DNA of 23,561 bases from a virus: positions 1 through 23,561 of IMG/VR virus record IMGVR_UViG_3300006917_000157. The stretch is one strand, 5' to 3'. The notes under the pieces are model-generated. The model saw only the letters and a program-made list of their open reading frames with translations, was not told the DNA's origin and ran no database searches. A program made the position numbers and the translations under genes. This document shows, piece by piece, positions 8,907 through 17,273 of this stretch (within the stretch, counting starts at the first letter, position 1; each line of letters begins with the position of its first letter).

Positions 8907-10963
8907 TGAAGCCCTCGCACGGGGGTTCCCGGTTCACGCCTAATTTTTTCCTTCAAGGTCTCAGGCATGTTCCGCAACTGCTCCCATGTATAAATGACTG
9001 GATTGCCGCTCTTATCAAGCACGGGCTCCCTGTCGTACATCAAAGCAACGCGGTCATCGCTTGGCAACGTCTGCCAGTACGCATCTCGAATTCTGCTATA
9101 CCCAAGATCTTTTACGGCATTGTTTCTGGCTATTGTCAGCCCTTCTCGCAAGACGCGATTTGCCATCGCGCTCTGTCTTGGGACGCGAATCATGCTGTCC
9201 TCAATTTCCGCAAAGACGTACCGCTCGCCAACAACCTCGGAATACGCAAGATCGGCTGCATCGTTGACGCTTTTTCCGGCTCTGACGTAATCGACCGCAA
9301 GCCGATACGCCGCATCTTCAAGCATTGCGATCATTGATCCGTCGCCGCTCTGCCCTTGGAACGAGGCGAATACGTCGGTCATAACGTCGTTGACTTTGTC
9401 TCTAACGTCTTTAGGCGCTTTGCCTGAGGGCAATAAAGCATTGAGATCTTTTTCGGAAAGCGCAGACAACTCAATTAACCGATCCGCAGGTTTCTGGCGC
9501 ATTCCAGCGCCAATCACCGCAGCCGATCCCGGCAGCTCTTTAGCAACCTGAGCAAACACGTTCGGCCAATACTTGCCCCACTTCTGTCGTTCGGCAAGGA
9601 TGACCGCGGAACCAACCAGAGACTTATCGTCCTGCGATCGGCCATAGACTCTAGCAACGATGTCGTCGGCAACATTCTTCGGCAGGATTGCAGGATTCTG
9701 AATGCCGATGTTTCTCGCTTCAGTCACGGCCAGTCTGCCGTAATTCTGGGCGGCAGACATAGCGGCTTCTGGCGTCTGAGCAGAACCGATTGCTTCGTAT
9801 GCAGAGCGCAGAGACGGTGAGTTCTGGATTAGGAATGCGCCGGGATCGTCTTCTTGCTGTTTGACGATGTTTGTGTAGTTTCTTAACGCAAAATCGTATC
9901 GCTTGACCGCATCGGCTGCGCCTTTCTCGGTCTTTGGTTTTAGACTTTCAATCTTGGCGATCGCGCTTTGCCGGTTCATATTGGCAAGCGAGTTCATCAT
10001 CGGAGCAAGTTTTAATGTTTCCGAATAACTATCGTAGTCGTCGCCCATGCCGGCAGCGATAAATCTCGACCGCGGAATCGGATTTTGCGGAACGACGCCG
10101 ATGCTCATCAAAGCAGTCTGGTTTGCAACATCGTCTCGCAGAACGTCACGCAGTTCTGCTCTGCGACGCTCCTGCTCTCGTTTGATCTGCTCAAGTTCAG
10201 CTTCCGTCTGCGCGCTCAGTCGATTGCGATCATCCTGATCAAGATCATTGATAAATGCGAATGTCGACTTACCGGGCTCTGCTTTCAATTCTTTCTGAAT
10301 CGCAGCCGGATTTGCGCGCATCGATGAAAGCGCGGCATCAAGAGCCAGATTGCTTCGTGCCTTGGCCCACGCTTTTTCCCGTTTATCTACTGGAAGAATG
10401 GCGAATTGGAGCCCGACATCTTTCTTGACCGCTTCATAATCTTGCGGTTTGGCAGAGACGATAAGGCGACCAGACTCAAATGATTGCTCTGCCTTAGTTA
10501 TGTCGCGGTCTACCTTGGCATTAGCCTGCCAGCGCAGAGAACCATCCTGCACATTGAGGCCAAACGAATCAGCTTGCTCGCGCAGCCATGCGCGGGCGCG
10601 GTCAGACTTGGCCTGATTTACCTCATCGTCTGCAATCTCGCGATAGGCATTTAGAGCGCGGTTGGTGTAGTCATCAAGTTCGTCAGGTTTGGCAAGGGAT
10701 TCCTGCTCAAGCTGTCTAGACTTTTCAAGCCACCGAGATTTGATGCTGATGGCGCGCGAAGATGCATCGATCGCAGCCTCATCTTCTTTTCGCTTCTCAA
10801 TCTCCCGGTTCCGCTCGCCGATTAACTTTCCGGCTGCAACTGCCCCTCGAGCGATCGCCTCCGCGGTGTCCGCAGCCTGAGTGCCGACAGCAGCAAGCCC
10901 GCGGCCACTCGGCGTGGAGATGCGCGGGACAACCTGCTGTCTGTAGAACTCGAGCTTAGCCAT
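8903..10963 (-). CDS. Internal virion protein, T7 gp15-like position, 686 aa
   Basis: This is a long, soluble, mostly helical protein. The N-terminus (KLEFYRQQVVPRISTPSG) is typical of phage internal core proteins. It is followed by an Ala-rich helix and charged coiled-coil segments (about 45-110 and 250-275, with EQIKREQERRRAEL). No catalytic motif or membrane segment was recognised. It lies between the gp14-like and gp16-like genes. Its size is close to that of T7 gp15, which forms part of the inner core and the trans-envelope channel. The start has GGTGA about five bases upstream, seven bases after the previous stop. The end overlaps the giant gene by ATGA. The assignment rests more on position, size and general character than on a specific motif. 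Confidence 0.75.
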   Translation of the reverse strand: MAKLEFYRQQVVPRISTPSGRGLAAVGTQAADTAEAIARGAVAAGKLIGERNREIEKRKEDEAAIDASSRAISIKSRWLEKSRQLEQESLAKPDELDDYTNRALNAYREIADDEVNQAKSDRARAWLREQADSFGLNVQDGSLRWQANAKVDRDITKAEQSFESGRLIVSAKPQDYEAVKKDVGLQFAILPVDKREKAWAKARSNLALDAALSSMRANPAAIQKELKAEPGKSTFAFINDLDQDDRNRLSAQTEAELEQIKREQERRRAELRDVLRDDVANQTALMSIGVVPQNPIPRSRFIAAGMGDDYDSYSETLKLAPMMNSLANMNRQSAIAKIESLKPKTEKGAADAVKRYDFALRNYTNIVKQQEDDPGAFLIQNSPSLRSAYEAIGSAQTPEAAMSAAQNYGRLAVTEARNIGIQNPAILPKNVADDIVARVYGRSQDDKSLVGSAVILAERQKWGKYWPNVFAQVAKELPGSAAVIGAGMRQKPADRLIELSALSEKDLNALLPSGKAPKDVRDKVNDVMTDVFASFQGQSGDGSMIAMLEDAAYRLAVDYVRAGKSVNDAADLAYSEVVGERYVFAEIEDSMIRVPRQSAMANRVLREGLTIARNNAVKDLGYSRIRDAYWQTLPSDDRVALMYDREPVLDKSGNPVIYTWEQLRNMPETLKEKIRREPGTPVRGLQ

Positions 10964-10970
10964 GAATCAC

Positions 10971-11519
10971 CTATGCGTTTACGCGACCGCCTTGTGGCAG
11001 TAATGAGGTCGGTGCCATAGAACGTCGGGTTACCGCCGTTGGGCCGCTTACTTTTGGCGTGAATTTTGTGCTTGCGCGTCCGCTTGGGAACTGACCGCCA
11101 GCGGCGGCGTAAGTGCCAAGCCCAGCGCCAGCAGCCTGCAAGATGCCCTGCACCCATGACGGCCGGGATGCGCGGGTGATCCGTGCCTCGCTCAATAGAC
11201 TCTGCGCTTCAGTCTCGCCTTGATACGCCAGAGAAAGCGCGTCCAGTTCTGCCGCGGTCGCGGCCTGCTTGTAGACATCTCCGAACGTCACCGAGTCCAC
11301 AAGTCCAGCCTGCGCTCCGGCGGCTCGCAATTCACCGAACTGGCGGCGGGTCTCGCGACTAAGTGCCTCAGTCTCAAGCCCTGCCTGTTGTCGGGCAACA
11401 CCAGCCTGAGTCTCAAGCAGTTTCGCTTGTGCCGCGCCGACTTGTCGCGCTTGTCCAGTCGCCATCAAGGATGACGCCGCAGATGCTGCGGCTGCGATAA
11501 ACGGAATTGCTTGTGCCAT
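10971..11519 (-). CDS. Internal virion protein, T7 gp14-like (Ala-rich, membrane-active)
   Basis: This 182-aa protein starts with a hydrophobic Ala-rich stretch (IPFIAAAASAASSLMAT). A long Ala/Gln helix follows (ARQVGAAQAKLLETQAGVAR, then RETRRQFGELRAAGAQAG), and then a second hydrophobic Gly/Ala stretch (ILQAAGAGLGTYAAAGG) and a low-complexity basic tail. This is the usual architecture of gp14-type ejection proteins, which form the outer-membrane part of the ejection channel in T7. The start codon shares a base with the stop of the GNAT-like gene (TAATG). The next gene begins seven bases after its stop. Confidence 0.75.
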   Translation of the reverse strand: MAQAIPFIAAAASAASSLMATGQARQVGAAQAKLLETQAGVARQQAGLETEALSRETRRQFGELRAAGAQAGLVDSVTFGDVYKQAATAAELDALSLAYQGETEAQSLLSEARITRASRPSWVQGILQAAGAGLGTYAAAGGQFPSGRASTKFTPKVSGPTAVTRRSMAPTSLLPQGGRVNA

Positions 11520-11947
11520 TACATCACCCTCGAATACATGACCATATCGCTGCCGTCGTGGCCGAACGCTCGCATCAACCCTTCCTGCTCAAACCCGAGC
11601 ATTCTCGCCCATCTGTGTCCCGGCTCAAAGGTCGGATACACATACGCCTCTATCCTGCGAATACCGCAGCGATCCAAAAACCTCTCAACCTCGCGGTGCA
11701 GCGGCTTCATGCTTCTGCCCGCGTCCCAAGACAGCAGCGCCCATGCGGACGCCCTGCCCTTCCACAACTCCACCACCCCGGCGCAACAGATGATCCTGCC
11801 GTCCCGCCGAGCGGTATAGCAGGGGCCGGCATCTACCAGCTCCTGCCCGTATCCCGGCCGGCCTACAAACGCCGCCAGATACTCCTGCGCCGGTTGCAAC
11901 CTCAGTTCGTCGAGATGCTCCGGCTTGAACTTGACCACCTCGAGCAT
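11519..11947 (-). CDS. GNAT-fold protein in the gp13 position (virion-associated or assembly)
   Basis: This 142-aa protein has the layout of a GCN5-related N-acetyltransferase. It has an N-terminal strand-helix (LEVVKFKPEHLDEL), central strands (GRIICCAGVVELWKGRASAW), a helix (REVERFLDRC), and the C-terminal GNAT signature region (GHRWARMLGFEQEGLMR) followed by a final strand (SDMVMYSRV). The acetyl-CoA loop (Q/RxxGxG/A) is not clear, so enzymatic activity is doubtful. Many T7-like phages carry a GNAT-fold protein here, between the nozzle gene and the gp14-like gene, where T7 has gp13. It shares one base with each neighbour (TAATG on both sides), so it is translated as part of the tail/ejection block. 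Confidence 0.75.
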   Translation of the reverse strand: MLEVVKFKPEHLDELRLQPAQEYLAAFVGRPGYGQELVDAGPCYTARRDGRIICCAGVVELWKGRASAWALLSWDAGRSMKPLHREVERFLDRCGIRRIEAYVYPTFEPGHRWARMLGFEQEGLMRAFGHDGSDMVMYSRVM

Positions 11948-14859
11948 TAGCCCGCCGTTTCAAGCTCTGGATACAAAGCCACCACCGTGAGCGGCAGCGG
12001 CTGATCCGCAACCACCCAGATCCTTCCGTCCGTCTCGTAACCGCCGGGGAACGCTAGAACGTCGGTATCGCCAGTCAATGTCGGCGGCACCTCGTCCATG
12101 AAGTCGTTGCCCGTGCGGTATGGAATGTAATCAAGATTCGTCGCGCTCGGCCCAAACTTGCCGCCGAGGCTGTTGTAAAGCCTGAAGCCGAGCTTGTGGA
12201 TGCGCTTGGTCTTGGACTGCGCCGTACCTATGGACGCGCCTGCATCGATTCTCTGAGTCGCCAGAATCGACGTATACGGCAATCCAACCACCGCCCGAGA
12301 TGCCGGAGTCGGCAGCGTCACCGTGCCGTCAATCACTAGAAGCCCAGTCACCTCCGCTCCGTCTGCGAGCGCAGAAACCGTCTCGCCCTCGAGATGGTAA
12401 AGCCCGCGCAAAGTGCTAGACGTCAAACGCCATGTGCCGGAGGCAATGTCGTTGCTTGGGAACGCAGACAATATCTTGATGTAAACCAAATCTTGAGTGA
12501 CATAGCCGACGATCTCAGCTCTTGCGCTGCGCCACAGCTCGAGGCTTGAATCGTAATACCGATACACAATCTCTCGGCCAACGTCTGTTGGCAAGAATAT
12601 CGGGTCGTTGATGACAAAATCATCGCCATCTTCAGTCTGCAAGAATTCGTCTGCTTCGGTCACGATTTCAAAAGACGATGTTACTGTCGCGGTAATATCG
12701 CCTTCGATTTCAATGCCGTTGTTATTTTCAAGAAGTACCTTCTCGCCGCCTTCAAGCAAAACATCCCCAGCGCCGCCGATATTTAGAAACAGATCTGCAA
12801 ATATCGGGGAGTTGTATTCCAAAGCTGAATCCAAATACACCGCGCCTTGGATGTCATCTCCGTCCTCAAGAGACTGTGCAAGATATTCAACTGATCTCTG
12901 CGTGAACTGCACATCGGCTTCGGTGACGAGTTGATTCTCGCCTTCCGTAACCAAATCCTCTCCCGCTTCGGTACCAAGCTCATAGGCTACTTCGCCCTGT
13001 ATCGTACGGGATACAACCAGCCATACATCGTCCACATCGCCGTCAGGGCCGGGAATAACCTGCACCGCTTCGACTTTGGAATTAAGGCCGCCGATTGGAT
13101 GCTGGTGCCAACCGTAGATGTTTTGCTCGCGATCGTAGGTCAGGCCAATCAATCGACCGTCGCCGAGAACGCACCAGATAATGTCGTCCGGCTCCTTTTG
13201 GAATTCCATGTCGATGATGCCGGATTTAGTGATCTCGGGATAAAGCACACTCATATCCCGCGGCACCCACGCATCAGCTTGGATGTCGAACCGCAGCTCC
13301 ATAATTCTGCGCCCGCCTACTCGAGCAAACAGAATCGCGTCCTCGACTAGTACCGGCTCGAGCTCCATTGAACCCTCTGCCGATTGCAGATCAAACTTCA
13401 CATTCTCAGGCCCAAGCGCGGCGGTCGTAATGTTCTCGCGGATTGCAATCTCAGCGCCTGCCGTGCCTGCGATCAACGCATTGCCCGGTCGCAGCCAGCG
13501 GATCTTGTCGACGTTGCCGATCGCGATCGTGAGATTGAGCGCATTGTCAGCAAGGATCTCGCCCATCGTGTCAGGCGCATGAGAGCTGTAGTCGCCGGCC
13601 ACGGAACCGTAGACGTTCTGCCCGCCGGCCCAAAACAGCCGATCGCGCCAGAAACAAACCTTGTATGGGAATGAGCCGCCAAGGCCGCTTCCCCACGCGC
13701 CAATGCGGTACGCGCAGGACGTCGCAGAAAGCAATTCGCTTGGGGCAACGCCGGGGCCAATGATGTCGGCAGTCACTACCGTCGTGCTGGTGACTCCGGT
13801 GATCTTTAGTACCACATAGCCGGGGTGCAGGAACTTCCAAAGTACGCCGGTATTGCCGTCGTAATCTTGCCCTTCCTCATGGATCGGCCGCACAGCTCCT
13901 GTCGTCGCCGTGTTTTGTGCTTGGTAATACTTGCCACTCGACTTGCGAATGTCTCCGGTCGTAATCGATTTTCCGGTTTCCCATTGCGTCGTCGTAATGT
14001 TGATTGGCTGCAAGCGCAGCAGCATCCCTGTTCCATCAGTAAAGATCGGCGACGCAGCCGTTACAGTTACCGAGCCTGTCGTGCCGGAGAGCGTGAAGTC
14101 TACTTTGGTGTCAGGTTCGCGCTGGAACGGGCCATCAGTCGGTGCGTACTCGGCAAAGGCCCAGCTCGTATTCCCGCTGCGGGTCAGGGTGCGCGGAGCG
14201 TAACCTTCGCAGCCGATATAGAGAACGTCACCAGACTGAGCGATCGAAAGTGCGGAAGTGCCTTCTGCCGTGAAAAGATCTTCTTCGGTGTAGGGCGAGG
14301 CGATCGTATATACACGTTGTATATCGCCGTTCCCTAAGTAAGCGTCATAGTTTGTCGTGTCGATCGCGGCATCTTCGATGCTGTAAAGCTCAAACGTCTT
14401 GGCAGCCGTATTGATGTTCGTGACCTTGACGTAACGGCCATTGATCTGTGACATGCCCTGTACGTCTCTGACGTACATCCAATCGCCGTTAGCCGGGTCT
14501 GTTCCAACGTAAGTTATAACGCCGGGCTTTGCTTGCGTGATGTTGGAGACATCGAGCGCGTCCTCAAGAACAACGCCGCGGTCGGTGTAGAACCGACAAT
14601 ACTGGCCGCCAAACTCGATGACGTATGCTTGATCGAATGCAAACTCAAACTTTTGCAGCCAGACCTTTTTGTCTGGGTATAGCGCCTGCAAGACATGCTT
14701 AGTGCCGGGGCAACGCTTTGCCGGCCCCTGCGCGGTCGGGATAAACCGCCGCATACGGAACGCGCTCGATGCGTACTTATCAAAATCGGTGCGGCCGCTC
14801 ATCATCGGCCCAACTTCACCACCGTTGAAATTGACGACGGCTGGATTAGCGTTTGGCAT
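11947..14859 (-). CDS. Tail tubular protein B / nozzle (T7 gp12-like), 970 aa
   Basis: The N-terminus (NFNGGEVGPMMSGRTDFDKY, then CRRF-type residues and GPAKRCPGTKHV) is a hallmark of T7 gp12-type nozzle proteins. These form the lower tail tube and carry the fibres. The rest is beta-rich, with recurring Y-x-F/Y-S-I and W-x-W strands. It also has a region near residue 390-440 (FPYKVCFWRDRLFWAGGQ, VYGSVAGDY) that is conserved in this family. At 970 aa it is longer than T7 gp12 (794 aa). Part of the excess is an acidic repeat region around residues 627-753. The ATG directly abuts the TAA of the gp11-like gene. The stop overlaps the GNAT-like gene by one base. Confidence 0.9.
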   Translation of the reverse strand: MPNANPAVVNFNGGEVGPMMSGRTDFDKYASSAFRMRRFIPTAQGPAKRCPGTKHVLQALYPDKKVWLQKFEFAFDQAYVIEFGGQYCRFYTDRGVVLEDALDVSNITQAKPGVITYVGTDPANGDWMYVRDVQGMSQINGRYVKVTNINTAAKTFELYSIEDAAIDTTNYDAYLGNGDIQRVYTIASPYTEEDLFTAEGTSALSIAQSGDVLYIGCEGYAPRTLTRSGNTSWAFAEYAPTDGPFQREPDTKVDFTLSGTTGSVTVTAASPIFTDGTGMLLRLQPINITTTQWETGKSITTGDIRKSSGKYYQAQNTATTGAVRPIHEEGQDYDGNTGVLWKFLHPGYVVLKITGVTSTTVVTADIIGPGVAPSELLSATSCAYRIGAWGSGLGGSFPYKVCFWRDRLFWAGGQNVYGSVAGDYSSHAPDTMGEILADNALNLTIAIGNVDKIRWLRPGNALIAGTAGAEIAIRENITTAALGPENVKFDLQSAEGSMELEPVLVEDAILFARVGGRRIMELRFDIQADAWVPRDMSVLYPEITKSGIIDMEFQKEPDDIIWCVLGDGRLIGLTYDREQNIYGWHQHPIGGLNSKVEAVQVIPGPDGDVDDVWLVVSRTIQGEVAYELGTEAGEDLVTEGENQLVTEADVQFTQRSVEYLAQSLEDGDDIQGAVYLDSALEYNSPIFADLFLNIGGAGDVLLEGGEKVLLENNNGIEIEGDITATVTSSFEIVTEADEFLQTEDGDDFVINDPIFLPTDVGREIVYRYYDSSLELWRSARAEIVGYVTQDLVYIKILSAFPSNDIASGTWRLTSSTLRGLYHLEGETVSALADGAEVTGLLVIDGTVTLPTPASRAVVGLPYTSILATQRIDAGASIGTAQSKTKRIHKLGFRLYNSLGGKFGPSATNLDYIPYRTGNDFMDEVPPTLTGDTDVLAFPGGYETDGRIWVVADQPLPLTVVALYPELETAG
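12601..12981 (-). repeat. Acidic beta-hairpin repeat region within the nozzle protein
   Basis: Residues about 627-651 read as degenerate tandem units of the type L-x-TE-x-G-E (GTEAGEDLVTEGENQLVTEA). A second cluster at about 698-753 repeats the theme (GDVLLEGGEKVLLENN, then IVTEADEFLQTEDGDDFV). The units are short, acidic and beta-turn-rich. They are separated by a non-repeated stretch that includes ARYSTD-region DNA on the opposite strand. The repetition is visible in the protein but too diverged to be a clear DNA repeat. It looks like a surface insertion relative to T7 gp12. Its function is unknown. Confidence 0.5.
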
Positions 14860-15462
14860 TTAGAGCCTCACAGTCAGCCAAGTCGTGTCGGCGATGGACT
14901 CCGGTGGGTTTTCGATAGCATTGGCGCGGATCGCATCCATCAGCGCCATGCGGTAGTCACGCAGCGCGGCGTTCTTTTTTCCGTCCGATTGCGTCAGCGC
15001 CTCGGCCACGTTGTAAGCGATCGATGACGCAAACGCTTCGTCAAACGAGGTATCAAACTTCGTCGGGTCTGTCGTGCGCGCAAGATATCGCAGGTTCAGC
15101 GCGCCAGAAGATCGGGTCAGAATCTTGCCGCCCTCGAGCACATATTCTTGCCCACCGCTACTAATCAGATCGGACAGATCCGGCGCTGGGTAGTAGGCGT
15201 TGATCTGCAAGATCCGCAGACAGTCGGACGGTACGGGATATTGGTAGCTGTAGTCGAAAACTGGGGTATCGACCTCTGCTGCCAGAACCGCCCTTTTAAC
15301 GCAAAACCGCCAGTTATAGGTACGCTGCAACTTATCGCGCAGCATCGAATAGACAGCATTAACCTCTCGGGCAGGTTTTGTATTGTCCGAGAGGCTAGTG
15401 ATCCTCAAGTCACCAATCTTGGTGAGCGCGAGGTTAGCGATGACGACATCACTACTTGCCAC
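14860..15462 (-). CDS. Tail tubular protein A / head-tail adaptor (T7 gp11-like)
   Basis: This 200-aa protein shows the gp11-type pattern. An N-terminal helix (ANLALTKIGDLRITSLSD) leads to AREVNAVYSMLRDKLQRTYNW, with the R...W-F-C-K-R-A segment and YQYPVPSDCLRI, then a strand-rich centre, and a C-terminal helix (FDEAFASSIAYNVAEALTQS). In T7 this protein links portal to nozzle. The start is GTG (CAC at 15460-15462 on the plus strand), with GGGAG about seven bases upstream. No in-frame ATG near the N-terminus gives a better product. The stop (TAA) directly abuts the ATG of the nozzle gene. Confidence 0.9.
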   Translation of the reverse strand: MASSDVVIANLALTKIGDLRITSLSDNTKPAREVNAVYSMLRDKLQRTYNWRFCVKRAVLAAEVDTPVFDYSYQYPVPSDCLRILQINAYYPAPDLSDLISSGGQEYVLEGGKILTRSSGALNLRYLARTTDPTKFDTSFDEAFASSIAYNVAEALTQSDGKKNAALRDYRMALMDAIRANAIENPPESIADTTWLTVRL

Positions 15463-15480
15463 GGGCGTCTCCCGCGGCTA

Positions 15481-15675
15481 TTAGGCCGGAGGCCAAGTGT
15501 CCTGCGTAATCGCTTCCTTGATCGCTTCAAGCGCGAGCAACACTTCCATCTTGCTCATGTTTGCCGCGAGGTCGACGCGCACTTCGACGTCGGTCGTAGC
15601 CGTAGAGCTGGAGCCCTCGGTCACGTTGGCAACGCCCTGCTCGCCGCGGTCAATTCCATAAAAACGATCTGCCAT
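15481..15675 (-). CDS. Small conserved phage protein, 64 aa, function unknown
   Basis: This is a short acidic protein. It has an ADRFYGIDRGEQG start, a Ser/Thr-rich linker (EGSSSTATTDVEVRVD), and a C-terminal helix (SKMEVLLALEAIKEAI). It begins directly after the hairpin at 15690-15725, with GGAGAG as ribosome binding site about six bases upstream. It ends 18 bases before the gp11-like gene. Small proteins of this general look occur after capsid genes in related podoviruses, so it may be a minor virion or assembly component, but no function can be assigned. Confidence 0.75.
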   Translation of the reverse strand: MADRFYGIDRGEQGVANVTEGSSSTATTDVEVRVDLAANMSKMEVLLALEAIKEAITQDTWPPA

Positions 15676-15689
15676 GTTGGCTCTCCGTC

Positions 15690-15725
15690 AAGAAAGGGGC
15701 GGGCCGAGAATCCCCAACCCGCCCC
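15690..15725 (-). terminator. Intrinsic terminator-like hairpin after the cement gene
   Basis: On the minus strand an 8-bp perfect stem, GGGGCGGG (15725-15718) with CCCGCCCC (15703-15696), closes a 14-nt loop and is followed by TTTCTT. It sits 6 bases after the stop of the 165-aa gene and just before the ribosome binding site of the 64-aa gene. The U-run is short and interrupted, so termination may be partial. That would lower expression of tail genes relative to capsid genes. Confidence 0.7.
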
Positions 15726-15731
15726 GATTCA

Positions 15732-16229
15732 TTACGCCGTGTATCGACCGAGGAGCTTAACCGTGCCGGTGGCGTCAGCCGCCGCCGTCAGAGTCAGCGT
15801 CACATCGTAGAACACGCCGGGGTCGCTGGAGAGAGCAAGCGCGCTCCACAGCTCCTTACCGGAGTTCGCGATCGTGAACACCGCAGCCTCATGCAGAACG
15901 TCCGTGCCGTTCAGCGCGCCGTCCTTGAGGGACACGGCCGAGGCAAAGAAGTCCGCATCAACCACAGCGCCGCCATCAGCCGCATAGAGGCCAATGTCAG
16001 CAATGGTCGTGGTGCCAATATCCGGCGAATAGATCTTCAGATCCGTCATCACCGCATTCGACGGCACACGGAACATGCGGTAGGTCGAGGCAATGTCATC
16101 ACCAGAGGTGATCGCCGCCGTCGCTACTGCCACTCGTTCTGGGCCACCGTCAACGCGCGGGCTGTTGAAAACAACCGGCGTCGCGTCTGCGTTGGTGATA
16201 AGGGTCGACTTAACTGCTACAACTGCCAT
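15732..16229 (-). CDS. Probable capsid cement / decoration protein
   Basis: This 165-aa beta-rich protein has alternating hydrophobic strands and Gly/Asp turns (STYRMFRVPSNAVMTDLKIY, TTTIADIGLYAADGG, VFYDVTLTLTAAADA) and no catalytic motif. The strand pattern suggests a jelly-roll or other beta-sandwich, but that is inference. It follows the major capsid gene by 14 nt, with its own GGGAG ribosome binding site overlapping the end of that gap. It is followed by a terminator-like hairpin, so it probably shares a transcript with the capsid protein. In phage BPP-1 the gene after the capsid gene encodes a jelly-roll cement protein, and the surrounding gene order here matches. The alternative is another minor head protein. 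Confidence 0.65.
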   Translation of the reverse strand: MAVVAVKSTLITNADATPVVFNSPRVDGGPERVAVATAAITSGDDIASTYRMFRVPSNAVMTDLKIYSPDIGTTTIADIGLYAADGGAVVDADFFASAVSLKDGALNGTDVLHEAAVFTIANSGKELWSALALSSDPGVFYDVTLTLTAAADATGTVKLLGRYTA

Positions 16230-16243
16230 TTTCGTTTACTCCC

Positions 16244-17131
16244 TTATTCCGCGCAGAGAATGTCGACGATCTTCTTCTCCTCGGTGCGGGTAGCACCGAA
16301 CGTACCCATCAGGTAAACCTGATACGGGTGCGAGGAGAGATCGCGACGCTGCGTGACATTGGACATGATGTCGTTCCACATACCGAGGTGCATGCCAGAC
16401 GGCACCCACACCGGGCAACGACGGTGGCTCGAGCTCGTCGGCAGACGCTCCGTGTGAACGAAGTTGATGCCGAGGAAACGCGAGACCTTTCCGTCCTGCA
16501 ACACAGGCATGCCCGTGTTGTAGTCGTCGCTGGTCACCTGAATCTGACCGAGAAGATCGTCGTGCTGCTCAGCCGAGATGGCGCAATACACCGGCTCGGC
16601 ATCGAGGTCGACCTCGTTCTCCATCAGAATGCGGCGCGCCTCGCGGAGCTTGTCGACCGTGAGACCCACGTTGCCAGAGGCAGCGTAGTTCACAGCAACC
16701 TGCTGCGTCGAGGTCGGGAACGTCGTGCTGGTGCCGCCGGCCTCGCCAGTCTTGGCGGTGCCGAACATCGCCGAGATGATCACATCATCAACAGCGCGGC
16801 CCATCGCGTAGAGCCCGTTCTGCGAGTAGGCAGACTGCGGGTCAGCGAGGAGACGGAGCTTGTCGAAGCTATCGATCAGGTCGGCCCAGTCGTAGTCCTC
16901 GGGGAACACCCAGCGACGGTCGTTCGGGGTGTTGACCGGAACGATCGGCTGGTAGCGGGTCGAGACCGCACGGGCGCTCGTCGCACCGTACTGCGTCACA
17001 ACTTCCGACTGCTTGCCCTTGTACGAACCAGTCTGCACGGTACCGCGCAGCTTGGAGCCCTTCTGCTGCAACAGCAGCGAGATGTTCGTGCCGTACTGTA
17101 CGGCATAAACGCTTGCAATATTATCGGCCAT
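16244..17131 (-). CDS. Major capsid protein (HK97-fold)
   Basis: This 295-aa protein follows the scaffold gene, as major capsid proteins do. Features are an N-terminal arm (ADNIASVYAVQYGTNISLLL), an E-loop-like region (SEVVTQYGATSARAVSTRY, RRWVFPEDYDWADLIDSFDK), a spine-helix-like segment (GLTVDKLREARRILMENEVD), and a P-domain/A-domain region with AISAEQHDDLLGQIQVTS and FLGINFVHTERLP. Length and pattern fit capsid proteins of short-tailed phages. Expression signals are strong: an optimal GGAGGG six bases before the ATG and a private 223-nt leader. No N-terminal protease domain or delta domain is visible, consistent with a separate scaffold. Confidence 0.9.
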   Translation of the reverse strand: MADNIASVYAVQYGTNISLLLQQKGSKLRGTVQTGSYKGKQSEVVTQYGATSARAVSTRYQPIVPVNTPNDRRWVFPEDYDWADLIDSFDKLRLLADPQSAYSQNGLYAMGRAVDDVIISAMFGTAKTGEAGGTSTTFPTSTQQVAVNYAASGNVGLTVDKLREARRILMENEVDLDAEPVYCAISAEQHDDLLGQIQVTSDDYNTGMPVLQDGKVSRFLGINFVHTERLPTSSSHRRCPVWVPSGMHLGMWNDIMSNVTQRRDLSSHPYQVYLMGTFGATRTEEKKIVDILCAE

Positions 17132-17273
17132 GATTAGCCCTCCAAAAACAAAATGACATACTGTTCTCGGATGGCTTGTCCGTTACCGGGGCCAGAATCC
17201 TTGCCTGATACGCTCAAGCCGAGCGGCCGTCTTTCCGACTGTCAGCGGGGTCTCGCGACTTGCCCTGTCTCCT
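17132..17273 (-). promoter_or_regulatory. Capsid-gene leader (non-coding, promoter expected but not located)
   Basis: This is the only long non-coding stretch in the window. With the terminator and scaffold-end segment it spans 223 nt (17132-17354). It lies after a terminator-like hairpin and before the most highly expressed gene class in a phage, so a promoter is expected in it. I could not find a convincing sigma-70 -35/-10 pair. TTGAGC near 17215 has no good -10 partner, and TATGTC near 17160 has only a weak -35. A small hairpin, CGCTC-GGCTT-GAGCG (about 17211-17225), and an AU-rich stretch (TCATTTTGTTTTT) just before the ribosome binding site are visible. No T7-like promoter is repeated elsewhere in the window. 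Confidence 0.4.
17138..17143 (-). promoter_or_regulatory. Strong Shine-Dalgarno of the major capsid gene
   Basis: GGAGGG on the minus strand lies six bases before the capsid ATG (17131). It is preceded by a U-rich unstructured stretch. It is the best ribosome binding site in the window and fixes the capsid start. Confidence 0.85.

Noticed and set aside
15148-17137. Plus-strand open frames of 220 and 269 codons opposite the gp11-like, small-protein and capsid genes
   Set aside because: They cross or mirror well-supported minus-strand genes, have no ribosome binding site of note, and encode Arg/His-rich sequence without motifs.
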